This document shows positions 28,305-40,771 of a stretch of 64,000 bases of DNA, in pieces. Every line of letters starts with the position of its first letter. Position 1 is the stretch's first letter. The translations under genes and the position numbers were made by a program. The stretch spans positions 1,922,001 to 1,986,000 of the forward strand of contig CM034138.1 in the NCBI GenBank assembly GCA_019914995.1. Direction: 5' to 3'. The notes under the pieces were generated by a model. It saw nothing but the letters and a program-made list of their open reading frames with translations, had not been told where the DNA came from and did no database searches. Source of the stretch: Acanthochlamys bracteata. Its lineage: Eukaryota; Streptophyta; Magnoliopsida; Pandanales; Velloziaceae.

Positions 28305-28530
28305 GGGTGTTTGAAGTATTTATTTAAAAATAATTTTTTTATAAAAATATTTTTAAGTTTTAAAAACTAATTATATTTTTTAGTTTAAAAAATAAAAATT
28401 TTATGATGTAAATTTTTTTATATATTTTACAAAAAATTTTACTTCTATAAATATTTTATTTTATTAAAAAATGTAAAATAAAAATTATAATAAAATAATT
28501 TTAGAAAGCTCTTCTAAATATTCAATTATT
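28305..28530. mobile_element. AT-rich MITE-like element (family A)
   Basis: It begins GAGGGTGTTTGAAGTATTTA and ends TTTTAGAAAGCTCTTCTAAATATT, imperfect inverted ends, with the family core around ATTTTATGATGTAAATTTTT. No target duplication was identified. Confidence 0.55.
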
Positions 28531-29019
28531 TTTTTTTATTGAGAAAAAGAACAAAATCTTGGCCCATATAAAAAGCGCAACGGCCTTCAGTTCATGGGTT
28601 TCTTGCTGAAAAATAAATGAAGCCCACATAGCCCATCTTAGTTTCTTATTTAAAGGAATCGGTAACTGGTAAGTATTAGGGAGGTTGGATAAATAGGATT
28701 TTTGTTTAATTCGACTTAAATAAAGTGATGCTATATTTACTCACTCATTAGTATCTAGTTACGAGCTTGTAACCGCGCATTCTCTTCATTTTTATGATAG
28801 CAAAATCTTGATAAGTTTAATAAAATAATTTATAATATAAATATCTTTTTGTATTGTGTATATTTTTTTCACTAATATAATTAAATCGTCTGATAATTTA
28901 ATCGAGCGGTTATAATTCATCAGTATGAAGCACAAATTCGTAATAGTTTATGAGAAATACAAATAAATCGTGATCGTTTAATTATTTGATTGAACTATTG
29001 AATTAAAAATATATATATA

Positions 29020-29395
29020 AGAAAGAAGGCACTCTCTTTTGGCTTTATGATTGGAGTGATTTTTAAATTCAATCTTCATCGTTGGATATGAAAAACTATG
29101 AGTTAACAACATATTCATAAAATTTCATCTCAATCGGACAATAAATTCAACTATATACGACCACTTGATTAAGATGTTAGAAAATAAAAAAACTTCAAAA
29201 TATATATATTGTATCATTTCTATTATTTTGATGCAGTAATCGGATAGATATGAACTCGTGGTTCGATTGAGTTAAAATTTTGTAAGTACATTTTTAACTC
29301 ATAATTTTTCATATTTAATAGTAAAATTAAATTTATAAGTCACCCCAACCATAAATCGAAAAAAAATAAGCAGAAGTACTCTTATGTCTTCTCAT
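29020..29395. repeat. Foldback (imperfect palindrome) element, copy 1
   Basis: The left arm (GGAGTGATTTTTAAATTCAA...GTTGGATATGAAAAACTATGAGTT) reappears in reverse complement on the right (ATTTTTCATATTTAATAG...AAATTTATAAGTCACCCC). The two arms meet near 29200. Similar units follow at 29440 and 29855. Confidence 0.65.
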
Positions 29396-29439
29396 ATAGA
29401 TATATAGATATATATATATATATATATATATATAATAGA

Positions 29440-29850
29440 ATAGAGACAAATGCCATCTTTAAAGTCACATGATGTACGTGACGGTCAAAAGTGGCCGGCG
29501 AGATATCCAAATTCAATATCCACTATTCGATAAGAAGAATTATGAGTTGAGAATATGTTGATATAGTTTCAACTCAATCAGAACACGAATCGATTTCCAT
29601 CGGAACTGTTGATCAAAGTGACACAAAAACGAAATATAAATCTTTCGTTAAATTTAACTTTTCATGTCATTTTGATCAAAAATTCTGATGAAAGTTTATT
29701 TGTATTTCGATTAATTTAAAATTTTATCAATATATTTTCAACTCATAATTATTTATATTCAATAATAGAGATTGAATTTGAAAATTTCGCCGACAATTTG
29801 ACGACATATACATTATATGTCTCTAAAATTGACATGTGTTTTCATTTTAT
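29440..29850. repeat. Foldback element, copy 2
   Basis: Same architecture as copy 1: left AAATTCAATATCCACTATTCG...GAATTATGAGTTGAG, right CTCATAATTATTTATATTC...GATTGAATTTGAAAATT, with a palindromic centre near 29640 (TTGATCAAAGTGACA / TGTCATTTTGATCAA). Confidence 0.65.
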
Positions 29851-29854
29851 ATAT

Positions 29855-30305
29855 GTATATATAGGGAGAGATAATGACACTCTCTTTTTAGGAGCATTTT
29901 CGGACACTCTTTTCTCGATTTATGATCGGGTGACCAACAAATTCAATCTCTACTATTGGATATGAAAAATTATGAGTTAGAAACATATCAATAAAATTTT
30001 AGCTCAATCGGATTACGAATTCACATTCATCCGGTCACTTGATCAATATCACAGAAATTAAGAAAACTTAAAAATATATATATGTATCATTTCTGTCATC
30101 TTGATTAAGTGGCCGGATGGACGTGAATTTGTAATCCGATTTAGCTGAAATTATATATATATATTTTTAACTCATAATTATTTATATTCAATAGTGGAGA
30201 TTGGACTTAGAAATTATCCTGACCATAAACCCAAAAAAAAGTATTCGAAAGTGTTCCTAAAAAGGGAGCGTTCTTATTTCTCTCATATATATATACATAT
30301 ATATA
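29855..30305. repeat. Foldback element, copy 3
   Basis: The best-preserved copy. Ends: ATATAGGGAGAGATAATGAC (left) and the reverse complement of GTTCTTATTTCTCTCATATA (right). Inner arms CTCCACTATTGGATATGAAA and ATTCAATAGTGGAGATTGG pair. The centre lies near 30070. Confidence 0.7.
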
Positions 30306-30504
30306 TATAAAACTACAAATGAAGAGTGCCTACACTCTTCTTTAAAAAGGTCAACCAAATTTAATTTTAAATTTGAAAAAGAATGTATCCGCGAGTATAA
30401 CGCCAGCAATAAGAATATATTTAAGAAAAAACTAACACCATAATGTTGCTAGAAGCTTATTCCCTTCTAAACTTATGCAATAAGAATAATTGGGTTTGAA
30501 AGAT

Positions 30505-30735
30505 TTAAAAGCTAGCTAAGAAAGTGTTACTTCTCTCGTTAATCTGCAATAGCGCGGCAAAAAAGTTTTTCTTCCATCTGCTCAGGTTTCGTAACAGTCT
30601 ACCGACGTCATGCAACTCCGCAATGCACCATTCTGAATGCCGAATAATGTAATTGCTTACGAGTACATAAACGATAAAACCTATAAAACAAGCAACGAGT
30701 GATGCAATATCAATGGTTCGATTGTCAAAGCTCAT
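30505..30735 (-). CDS. Hypothetical small membrane protein
   Basis: An ATG-started frame of 76 codons (MSFDNRTIDIAS...NTFLASF) with one hydrophobic stretch (about 9-30, SLVACFIGFIVYVLVSNYII) followed by a basic tail (LLRNLSRWKKN). Base composition is richer in GC than the AT-rich repeats around it. I recognise no family and see no supporting promoter or splice signals. It could be noncoding; treat as a candidate only. Confidence 0.25.
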   Translation of the reverse strand: MSFDNRTIDIASLVACFIGFIVYVLVSNYIIRHSEWCIAELHDVGRLLRNLSRWKKNFFAALLQINERSNTFLASF

Positions 30736-31914
30736 GAAGGACAATCAATGTCCATCATTAACAGTGTCGCTATCGACCTATCTGTCTCGCAGCAACACAA
30801 ACGAACAAAAAGAAGCAAGTGATTGAAGAGATCATAACATCTACGCATCTCGAATTAAGGCCTTGAAGAAGAAGAAGACCATCCATTTTCAAGGGATCGA
30901 TGGATCAATCTCGATCAGCTTAGGTAAGCTTGAGTGCGACTACATATCAAAGACCGTACATTATTCTTATATATTGACGTCATTCCCTGCGCATGCTTGC
31001 TTCGATAGCCGTGCCACGGCTAGCATCCCAAGGTTGATGATCCATATATGCCACTGCCAGATGAAGAAGCTATAGCAATTGCGTTCGATCTTCAGTCTTC
31101 TTTCTTCATGTAAAATCAAAGTCTTCCCGTTTCTCGCGGGAACTGCACTGAGCATGCACATGATCAGCAAATGCATATGCATCAGTAGCTCTTCATATCG
31201 ATGAACTTCATTGATGCATCCCGTCGATTATCCTGCAGCTTAACTTATTAGCTTCAGTTCATCTCGGAGACGACGTACACAAATCGATGGATTTGCAGCA
31301 TCCTTGCGCGCGTGCTCCGTTGATCCATCAAGCTAGCTTGCTAGCTCCTTGGAGCAACATTTGTCTCATCAATACTTTAATCTCTTGGTTTTTTATCAGT
31401 GATCGGTGATCTCACGTACATATAGTTAAAACGTTTGTGATGAAACTAATCTTACTGTATGTCTAATGGAACTGTTCAAGTCGACCATGTGATATGAAAG
31501 AATATTAAATTAAGCATGAACTCAGGGAGGAGGTAAAGAGAGAGGTTCCCTAGATAGGTCATTTAAACTCGTACCGACGTCGTCAGTCAGAAGGAAAAAA
31601 GAGAAGAAAAGGGACCATTGCCGATCGATGAATCACTAAAAAACTTTAAATTCGTTTTGGTGCTATTTGCTCAACTGTTCACCTTCCACTGCAGCCATTA
31701 ATGAATAGAATATCCAATGCACCATTCGTGTTTATATATAAAAAAATATTTCAAAGCCAACAACAAATTATAGCCCTAGGTAGGCATGCATGCCATATAT
31801 ATATGTACAGAAACTTATATAATATATATGATTATTGCTATATTCACTGATCATCATTGGGCTCTATGAAAGCATATAAATTAAATTCAGCATTCATTCA
31901 TTGCATTACGGGGG
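30736..31914. other. Unique, relatively GC-rich intergenic stretch downstream of YUC1
   Basis: About 1.2 kb of non-repetitive sequence between AT-rich repeats, without a convincing frame. I looked for hallmark plant microRNA sequences and found none I recognise. A short tRNA-like string, GGGGGCGTGGCCGAGCGATC, ends the stretch at about 31908-31930. Confidence 0.4.
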
Positions 31915-32150
31915 CGTGGCCGAGCGATCAAAAAAATAAATTTTTAATTTTTAATTTATATTTTTTAATATACTTTTTATAAATATTTGTAAAATTTATT
32001 TATAAATTTTAAAACTATAAAAAGTTATACGAAATAAATATTTTTATTGCTGATTTTTTTAAAAATAAAAAAATTAAAATTTATTTTAAAAATAAAATTT
32101 TTTTTTATTTTAATAAAACTTTAGTTTAACAAATATTTTTAAACAGTCCC
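31915..32150. mobile_element. AT-rich MITE-like element (family A)
   Basis: T-rich half, central ATAAAAAGTTATACGAAATAA motif, then A-rich/T-rich half ending AACAGTCCCG. Same layout as the copies at 36.3 and 37.4 kb. It sits just downstream of YUC1. Confidence 0.5.
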
Positions 32151-32395
32151 GTACTTACACAAGTGTAATTAATCATCATTACAGATGTATTTTTAACTAC
32201 CAAAGAACAAAACATGTACACGTCCTTCTAGTATATCAAGTTAACTTAGCTTTGATCAAGAGCAAGAAAAGATGGAGAAGGTTGAACCCATGCAAAATTG
32301 GGTAAACTGTACAAAAAGAGCACAAAAGCTCCCTATATAGCTACTAACATTTGAAAGTTGACCTAGTTCAATTTAAATACTTAGAAAAAGACCAT

Positions 32396-34417
32396 TTACC
32401 CTTCTTCTATTTTACGAACTTTCTCAAAGGAGTTACTGATGCTCTTGCGACTCCAGTGGTTAAGTTTCAATTTCAACTTCAACTTCATCCAATGATGTAG
32501 GATATCAGCGGCAACTTTGCAAGCGTCGGAAGAAGAACCGAGAAGGCCGCGACGGGTGAAACCGACGCAGTAGAGACCGTCGTCGCCTTTCCAACCATTA
32601 GGGAAGGGTGATTTTGGCATACCTTCTTTAGTAAAAAGATCACCACCCTGTAAAAGAAATAGGTAAATCCTCTCTGAGCAAGGTACAAGGCTAGAGATTC
32701 GATTGATCAGATAGAAAAGATTTTCATAGCTTTGCCAGGGTGGGTGTGTTACCGCCCTATCTCTAGCTACTTACTAGCAATGTTTATTTGAATTCCCCTT
32801 AAATAGTGCAAGCCATGAGTTCATTTGTTGTGCAAGGACATGGGTTCAAGGATTTCGTGCAAAGATTTTATTGTTGGTCCTGTCAACTAGAGAGGCTACA
32901 TATTTGAGTGTGGGGGACTAAGCTAGTGGTGTATATGTTGTATGTACTCACTTGGTCCCTCCCAACTTGGCTGAGTCCAAATTTTCACAGGTTTCTTAAG
33001 GTTGGGTCAGTCAATTTCAGACTTAGCTAGTTGATGTTGTTGTTCCTTTTAGTTTTTTCATGGTGCGACGCAAACCCTAAGCTTGCTAGCTTTAGCTGCA
33101 GAAAATAGAAGCAAGAAGAAGACATGCAACTAAAAAGAAGCATTGTAGATGCAGAGAGCAGTTGAAAGGAAAGTAGAGATCACGAAAAAACCTTGAGCCA
33201 AGATGGAACGTTGCTCTTGTACCCAGTTGCCAAGACAATGGCATCAAACTGTTCTTCCCTGCCGTCCACGAACTTGACGCCTGCCTTCGTTATCTCTTTC
33301 ACTCCCTCCGTCACCTTCAATATTATCATTTGAAAGCTAGAATCATTCGCGTGAACAAATTACTAAAAAGTAGCTACTAAGAGCCATATATACATATGTC
33401 TAATGTAATGTGATAGCGATTGATAGTTTACTTTGATGTTGCCTGATTTGATTTGGGAGAGCGTGCCGACGTCGAGGACTGGAGTCTTTCCCGTGAGGTT
33501 TTTAAGCTCGATTGGTCCGATTTTCGGTCGCCTGAGACCGAGTTTATCGGTGTCTCCGAGAATGATTCGGGCGACGAAAAGCAAGAATTTATCTACCAAC
33601 TTCAATGGTAGCCATTTGAGCAGAGCCATCGCCACTCCAAATGTTGAAAACCCGAGTATCTCTCTTGGCAACACATGCACCTGAAACCAATTCATATATT
33701 ATATTAACAAATGTAAGTAATAAAACTTTGTCGAACGAAAGATATTAACAATGGCGGAGATGAATAACTCACAGAGTTCCTGACAACCAAGTAAGGGCGA
33801 ACATTGTGGCGGCAAAGATCAAGACTAACTTCCATGCCGGAGTTGCCGCAGCCGACAACGAGAACCTTCTTGCCTTCAAACTCATCCCCTGACTTGTAGG
33901 CACAAGTATGGATCACCTTCCCTGTAAACTTCTCCATTCCAGCGACTTCCGGCCTCACCGGCTCAGCATTCTCCCCTGTTGCGACTACCAGCCACCTGCT
34001 CTGGAACTCTTCGTTGTCATTTCCTTTCGTCTTCACTCGCCAAAACTTTTGCTCTCTATCGAACTCTGCAAGCTCAACTTGGGTATTGAACAGTGGTTTT
34101 ACACAAAACCTGGCGGCGTATGACTCCATGTAGCTGATAAACTGTTGCTTGGATGGATACTTGGGAAAGTTTGTAGGAAAACCCATTAACGGAAGCTCGC
34201 AAAACTGTTTGGGAAGATGAAGACAGAGTCGATCATATGTTCTCTGTTGCCAGAGAGAAGCAACACAGTCGGACTTCTCTATAACAAGAGAAGGAACACC
34301 GGCGTCGGCAAGGCACGCTGCAGCGGCAAGACCAGATGGTCCTGCTCCGACAATGATTGGACCTTCAACCCATTTGATTACCTTTGGTTGTGCCGTAGTA
34401 CAACAGTAGTAACCCAT
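32396..34417 (-). CDS. YUC1: YUCCA flavin monooxygenase, auxin biosynthesis (YUC1/YUC4 clade)
   Basis: CDS complement(join(32396..32647,33192..33314,33432..33680,33773..34417)), 422 aa, four exons, frame intact. It catalyses the conversion of indole-3-pyruvate to indole-3-acetic acid with FAD and NADPH, the rate-limiting step of the main auxin route. FAD-binding GAGPSG is at 24-29, NADPH-binding GCGNSG at 189-194, and the conserved LATGY at 326-330. Exon-3/4 segments ([38 protein letters not shown]) resemble YUC1 more than YUC4 as I remember them. It lies next to LEUNIG, as YUC1 does in Arabidopsis. The C-terminus is extended by a Lys/Leu repeat (LKLKLKLN). Orthology is inferred from similarity and position. 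Confidence 0.92.
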
Positions 34418-34994
34418 GTTGAAGTTTTTGAGTTGTGTTTTGATTACAGTAAAGAAATGGAAGCACGGGATAGGAGCGTTATATAAGAGAGTGAAAGAAG
34501 GGGTTTCGGGAATTGGTTTTCAAATGGATTTGGTTTTCATGTGAAATAGAGGAGAACAGAGTGAGCGTGAGAAGTAAGGAAAGGATTTGATATTCACTCT
34601 GTTTCTGTTCTGTTGTTGTTTTTCTTTTCTTTCTCGCAACTCTATTCACTGTAGTGGTGATGAATTGAAAACTGTTGAAGAATCTCTTCTTCTTCTTCTT
34701 CGTGGATTTTATTAGCACTTCTCACAGATTGAAGAGAGAGAGAACTTGCAGAGGTGGGGAAAGAAGAAAATAAAATATTACATATTCGTGCAGAATGGAG
34801 TTAATAAGAGAAGCTAGAAAAGGGTATTTTCTCAAAAAGAAGTTGCGTATTTATTGCCAAAGTTAAGTTTGATGATGGTGTTATAAGTTTATAATAAAAC
34901 TAGCTATAAGTCTTTTTTTATGGAATTGTCTTGCACACACTAACAGAGAGGCATGCAGCAGAAAGCATTCACAGCCTGCAGAGCATAAGCAGAT
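34418..34994 (-). promoter_or_regulatory. YUC1 leader and proximal promoter
   Basis: Sequence upstream of ATG 34417 contains TTATATAA (34480-34487 on the + strand, GCGTTATATAAGAG), a candidate TATA-like element about 65 bases before the start, and GA-rich leader DNA further up. No auxin-response or other named motif is claimed. Confidence 0.4.
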
Positions 34995-36279
34995 AGAAAA
35001 ATTATATTTTATGTTTGGCATAATATTTGAAAAACGACTTTTTAATTTTTTTCTATTTTAGATTTATTAATATATATTTTATAATTATTTAGAAAATTTA
35101 TTAAAAATTTAGAAAATATAAAAAATTTTTATGTAATAAAATATTTTTAATATATATTATTATTTTCTTTTAAAAATAAAAAAAACAAAACTTATTTTAA
35201 AAGAGAACAAAAATACACTATATTTTAAAAAAATTTTATTTCATAAATATTTTCAAACGCTCCAAAAGTGGTTTTGAAATTTTTTTATAGTTTTGAATAT
35301 CATCATTAAGGAAGTGATTTTTTTAACAACAAAAAATGTTTTTTTAAATCTTTTTCTATTTTCTATAATTATTTATTAAACAAATTTTTGAAACTCACTT
35401 TTATATTCCGTGAGTGTGACTAGTTGCAAACATAATATATACTGAAGATGTTGAAAGTAATTTTTTCAATTAATTGCATAAAATGTATTTATACTTTTAA
35501 AAAATTAATTTTGATAAATATATTTTTTAATATGTATTTTATAAATTTATTATTTAAAACTTTGTATTTGCCCAATCAAACGAACCGGAGTTGAGCAATT
35601 TCTACACATGACAACCAAACCTTCCCTATGTAAATGTCAAAGATCTGAAGTTTTAGCCTAGCTCGTGAAATACTTGGTCATATTTTTTATAACTAAGTCT
35701 TTTTACTTTATGAGCTATTAAAAATTTTTTTGGGCTTTAAAGAGAAAGAAAAATAAAAAGCACACTATTTAAAATTGCTTACAAACCGTTTTGCTTAATT
35801 TGCTTCATAATCCAAATGAAAGCATTGTCTTTCTATTTATACTTATTTCACTTACTTAATAAACAATAAAGATTATTTTGATCGGATGTTAAAAAATATT
35901 TAATCTAAAAAAATTTTATAAAAAAATTTCCACCTTTAAAATATCTAATCTATCTAAATATTTTCTAACTAGTCTAGACAAAATGCCAAAAATGTCTAAA
36001 ATATATTACCATATTCTAAATTTATCTTATATATAATATATTTTATCTAGATAAAATAAATTTTACAATAATAATAAGAATAGAAATAAAAGTCAAAGTA
36101 ATCATAAAGTAACAGTAACGCACAAACTCTTTCGGATATTGAATTTCTAGTTGTTAAAAATCTAAGATATCATACACGCATTACATATGATACTACTATA
36201 TGAAAAATATAATATACATAAGAAATCCCATAAATAAATAAATAGTCGAGTTTCAAACGTAACAATATGAGGCGGTTTG

Positions 36280-36505
36280 TTTTAGCTTATAAAAAAATAA
36301 TTTTTTAACTTTTAATTTTATATTTATTAATATATATTTTATAAATAGTTAAAAAATTTATTTAAAAATTTAAAAATATGAAAAAATTTTAACATAGTAA
36401 AATATTTTTTTATATATTATTATTATTTTTTAAAATAAAGAAATAAAAATTTATTTTTAAAAAAATAAAAATATTTTTTATTTTAAAAAATTATTTTAAA
36501 TTACT
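36280..36505. mobile_element. AT-rich MITE-like element (family A)
   Basis: A good example of the family: it starts GGCGGTTTGTTTTAGCTTAT, has the internal AAAAAATTTTAACATAGTAA and TATATTATTATTATTTTTTA motifs, and ends near AATTACTGGCAAATGCC. Confidence 0.6.
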
Positions 36506-36659
36506 GGCAAATGCCCACTACATTATTCCTGCACCCGCGATGTTCATTTTTGTGTCTATAACTACATAATTCTTGCAACAAATTTTTCTTTCGGTGGTTA
36601 GGAGACGAGATTTATGGTACGCTCATTACAAAGGACACGATATTACAATTAATAAATAC

Positions 36660-36860
36660 AATATGTGGGTGTTTGAAATTACTTATGAGATGAAATTTTT
36701 TTTTAATAAAAAATATTTTTATTCTATTTTTTTAAAAAATTTATTTGTTATATAAAATAATAATAATATAAAAATATACAATTTTAAATTTTTTATAAAA
36801 TATTATAAAAATATATTTAAAAATATGAAATAAAATATAGTTTGGGAAACACACTTCAAA
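36660..36860. mobile_element. AT-rich MITE-like element (family A)
   Basis: Left end GGGTGTTTGAAATTA, right end (reverse complement) CGTTTGAAGTGTGTTTCCC. The TGTTTGAA/TTCAAACG ends are inverted repeats. The core has ATAAAATATTATAAAAATAT. Confidence 0.6.
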
Positions 36861-37439
36861 CGCGTTTTATGTGTTCATTTTGGGAATTTTTTGAGTTGAT
36901 TGGGAGTCTAAGATATAACCACCCAATTCGTCCAAACAGTTGGAGTAGAAAAATGTGACAACTGTTCAAAAGCGAAGGTTGAATGTTGCCTCGTGGCATA
37001 CAGCTTCTGTATAGTTAATACCAGGGTGGAATTTAATGACATTGGAACAAATTAAAGAAGGAAAATGGTTTATTGATTTTGATCTTGACCAAAATTTGCA
37101 ATAAAACTCCATACATAATTCCAAATCTTAGTAAGAGATAGTTATCTTTATTCAACAGCATATAAAGGAATCATGAATTCCAGCATAGAATTTAACAAGA
37201 GTTTGCTTCAAAGGTGGAAGCAAGAAGGTTGGTGAGCAAAAGGAAACATATATATTTTGAAGAGGACCACAAAGATAGTAACATTATGATTATAGGGTCC
37301 AGGAGCTCTTAATTAAACCCTTACGGAATCCCAGCTTAGGTTTTTTCAATGATTGCCAAGTTGTTTGGTGGGAAGCTCCAATTCTAGTTAGCTACTTTCT
37401 GTTTTGGTTCCATTAATTAAGTTACCCTATTTATGCCCT

Positions 37440-37675
37440 ATTTTAAAAAAATATTTGATATTATTTTTTAAATAAAATTTTTTAAAATAAAAATATTTAT
37501 TTTATTTTCAAATATTTTTATTTTAAAATAATAATAATAAATAAGTAATAATAAATTTTATAACGTAAAATTTTTATATTTTTTGAAAATTTAAATAAAT
37601 TTTATAAAATATTATAAAAAATTTATTTAAAAACATAAAATAAAATAAAATAGTTTGAAGGGTTCCAAACGCACT
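37440..37675. mobile_element. AT-rich MITE-like element (family A)
   Basis: Contains the family core TTTTATAACGTAAAATTTTT and the ATAAAATATTATAAAAAATT block, and ends TTTGAAGGGTTCCAAACGCA. Confidence 0.6.
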
Positions 37676-38239
37676 CTCAAAAGCACTCCTAGTCTTTAGG
37701 GGTCTATTATTTCTTCCTCTAAGGCTCCGACTTCATAAATCTTCCATAAAGAAAGAATTTTTACTTAACATTTTTCAGCCATGCAGTAGCGGTCGCCGAT
37801 ATCCAACCAATAACGACCATAGTGTCGGCTTGGTCGCTATTACATCTACAAAGCGACCATTACTATATGATCACTATTTCATTTCATTAATGAATAGTGA
37901 TTGCTTTTTTTTATAAATATTTTGTTCGCTGATGATATTTTTTTTTAAGTAGGTATGAGGATGATATACACGACGGGATTCATTAACCTATATGACTCGT
38001 ACATTTTCACAAACAGGTGGTAGGCATTCGCTAAAGAAATTCCCAAATATAGCAAGTTTTGAGAATCCTCTTCATAACACACGCACACATTACAACCTCC
38101 CTACAAAAAACCAGATTGGCAATGAGCGTGATGTATGAACTGCGGTGATGCAAGCTCTAGATGTGTAAACAAGTTAACAAGAACAACAACAACAAAAGAA
38201 AGCGTACATCATAGACGTCACCGAATCATGCAGAGAGAT

Positions 38240-38392
38240 TCAGAAGCAACTCTTCTTCTGTCCTGCAGCACGAGCTTTACGTGAACTCGCTCTCACTCGG
38301 TCATCTACTGCTAGTCCACTCCGACTACTACTCAGAGTCTCTGTACCTTCTTCAATACCACCACCACACAAGTACTTCAAAACGGGTGCAAA
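38240..38392 (-). pseudogene. Unidentified C-terminal exon-like fragment
   Basis: Fifty open codons end in TGA (38240-38242) and encode a polar, protein-like C-terminus: LKYLCGGGIEEG, then SSSRSGLAVDDRVRA, then a basic end with KARAAGQKKSCF. A stop lies just upstream and there is no ATG, so it is either a last exon or a relic. No partner exon was found in the next 400 bases. The family is not recognised; the Cys-Phe end after a basic run would suit lipid modification, but that is speculation. Confidence 0.35.
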
Positions 38393-39374
38393 TTAGTTAA
38401 CGGGTTCGTGTATCCAAACTAGACCAGGGAGAAAAAAACCTGAATTGACACTTATAACCAAGATAGGATAACACGTGATGTCACGCGACCTGACGATAGA
38501 GGACTGCCTACATCATTTTAATCTGACGCGTGTCCAGATGGAAAGATGGATGACTCGTTGATTACGGAATTTGACTTGATTGAAAGGGTAAATGCGGAAT
38601 TTGACTCTTTTGATGTATGGCGTGGGCGTTTCGAACACGCATGGGGTCAGGGTCCGCTGATTTGAGTTGACTACGTTGACTTAAATTCTGAACGATTTGA
38701 TTGAGAAGAATGAACGGAGCTTTCTGTTGCATAATAATAAACGCCAACTGTCTTCCAGTTCCAGAAGGTCGAACCGAGTTCTTTCCAACATTGTAAGTCC
38801 CTATTTGTTGGCTTTATTTATAATTTCTTTTTTCGTTTAATTTTTCATTTATATTTTTAAATTTGTTTAAGATACGATTATTTATTATTATTATTATTGC
38901 TAAAATTTATTTTTATATTTTAAATTTAATTATTAATTATTTTTATAATTTATGAAAATTTATTTTTTAAGATATTGCTAATACTATTTAGGTTTTACAA
39001 AAAAATTTTATTTCATACTTGCAGCAAACGCCCTCCTAACTAATCTTGAAGAATTTGATTGATTGGTTTTGTGTTAGAGTGGACTATGCTTCTGATATCA
39101 AATTTTAAAGAAAATTTAAAATTTTACTTTGCTTTGTTAACATTGAATTGCAATTTTAAAGAGATTATTTGAAATTTCTTAAAACATATTTTCTTTTTAA
39201 AAATAGTTTTTGATATTATAAAATAAATTTATTTTATTTAAAAATATAAATAATGCATATATACATAATATAAAAAAATGAAAATTTGTATTAATGGGAC
39301 AATGAGGGTGTATTTTCAGATTAGAGGTAAACGCCGAAGCATACTCTATAGTATAAAATTGGAACGCTTGGTAG

Positions 39375-39600
39375 TGCTTATAAAATAAAAATTTTTTAAA
39401 ATAGAAAATATTTTTATTTTTTTTGAAAAATAAATTCTAATTTTTTTTCTTTCAAAAAAATAATAAAAATATATAATAAAAAGATCTCACTACGTATAAT
39501 TTTTTACACTTTCTAAATTTTTAAATAAATTTTCAAAATAATTATAAAATATATATTAAAAATATAAAATTAAAAAATTAAAAAGGAGCGTCTCTTTGAA
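39375..39600. mobile_element. AT-rich MITE-like element (family A)
   Basis: Starts near GCTTATAAAATAAAAATTTT, has the core CTACGTATAATTTTTTACAC, and ends AAAAGGAGCGTCTCTTTGAA. It is directly followed by another AT-rich copy. Confidence 0.5.
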
Positions 39601-40069
39601 AATACTTTTCAAATGTTTTTCTATCTCTATCTCAACTTTTTATTATTCAAAAAATTTTCTATAATATTATAAAAAGTTTATTTAGAAATTTAAAAGATAT
39701 AAATATATTTTGGCGTTATACAATTTATATATATAACTTTTACTAATTTTGAACTTCAAAATAAACTTTCTTTTGAAAAATTTAAAAAAGTTTCACCTTA
39801 AATAATTCTTATGTAAGAACTATAATTTCTCCCTCAAGATTTTGGATTTGATCACTCAATATACATCAGCTATAATTTTAAATTTTATTTTATTTTCTCA
39901 TCAAACTCTGTTTTATCTAATTTAACTTCAATTTTTTTTTCACCTTTATAAATTTTAGTTCTACAAAATTTTACTTCTTATCAAAACTTGCTTTTATAAA
40001 ATTCATTTTCGTGAAACTTGTTTTCATGTAATTAAAAGACAACTTAAATATTACTTTATTCTTAAACTG

Positions 40070-40280
40070 TGGTTGAGAAAGTATTTATAAAAAAATATAT
40101 TTTAATTTTTATAGTTCATATTTAAAAAATAATTTACTTAAAAATATAGAAAAAATTTACGTCATAAAACTTTATAATTACTTATTATTATTTTTTTAAA
40201 TAAAAACTAAAATTTATTTTTAGAATAGGATTAAAAATTTTGTTTTAAAATGGTATTTTTCAAGAGCATCTAAAATACTC
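40070..40280. mobile_element. AT-rich MITE-like element (family A)
   Basis: Contains the core ATTTACGTCATAAAACTTTA and TATTATTATTTTTTTAAATA, with TTCAAGAGCATCTAAAATAC at the right end. Confidence 0.5.
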
Positions 40281-40771
40281 TTTTAGTATTTTAAAATGGA
40301 GCAGAGTCGAATACATCGACATCCTTCTCCTATTATCACACCTTCGAACAAATTTCATTGAAAAGAAAAAGAAATTAAGCATCACCATTTGTTATTTTCT
40401 TTTTGAAAACATCTTCACAAATCTGGGCCCTTATGATTGGCCCAGCAGGCCTAGATAGTAGATGCTTGAAAGACCTATCAGTCTATCACTTTACAGACTT
40501 GCAGACATCACTCAGAACAGTTTAGCAGCGCGAATTACTGATTATTAAACTTTTATTTCAGTTTTTTAATAATTTTTTATAATTTTTACCGATTTGAAAA
40601 TAAACGAATTTATGTAAAAAATTTCATATATATATAAAATTTTATAATTTTGCAATAGAAAATGTTAAATTTAAAAATAAAAGTAAAAATTAATATAATA
40701 ATTAAATTATATGAAGCGAAAACTCATCATTTTGATAGAAAATTCAAAATGTCTTATAATTAAAACCTGCA

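Larger units (their letters stand above)
34995..38239. other. Gene-free region dominated by AT-rich MITE-like repeats
   Basis: Several tandemly scattered copies of family A (for example about 34995-35270, 35450-35580, 36280-36505, 36660-36860, 37440-37675), separated by short unique stretches. No gene was seen. Confidence 0.6.
38393..40771. other. Gene-free region, mostly AT-rich repeats
   Basis: 38393-38800 is unique sequence with CACGTG-like cores (for example ACACGTGATG at 38471). From about 38810 to 40750 it is a run of family A-type AT-rich blocks (38810-39035, 39125-39280, 39375-39600, 39600-39830, 40070-40280, 40540-40700). Confidence 0.55.

Noticed and set aside
30736..31500. Possible microRNA precursor near YUC1
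   Set aside because: Compared with the plant microRNAs I remember (156, 160, 164-172, 319, 390, 394, 398, 408), no mature sequence was seen, and no long clean hairpin was found.
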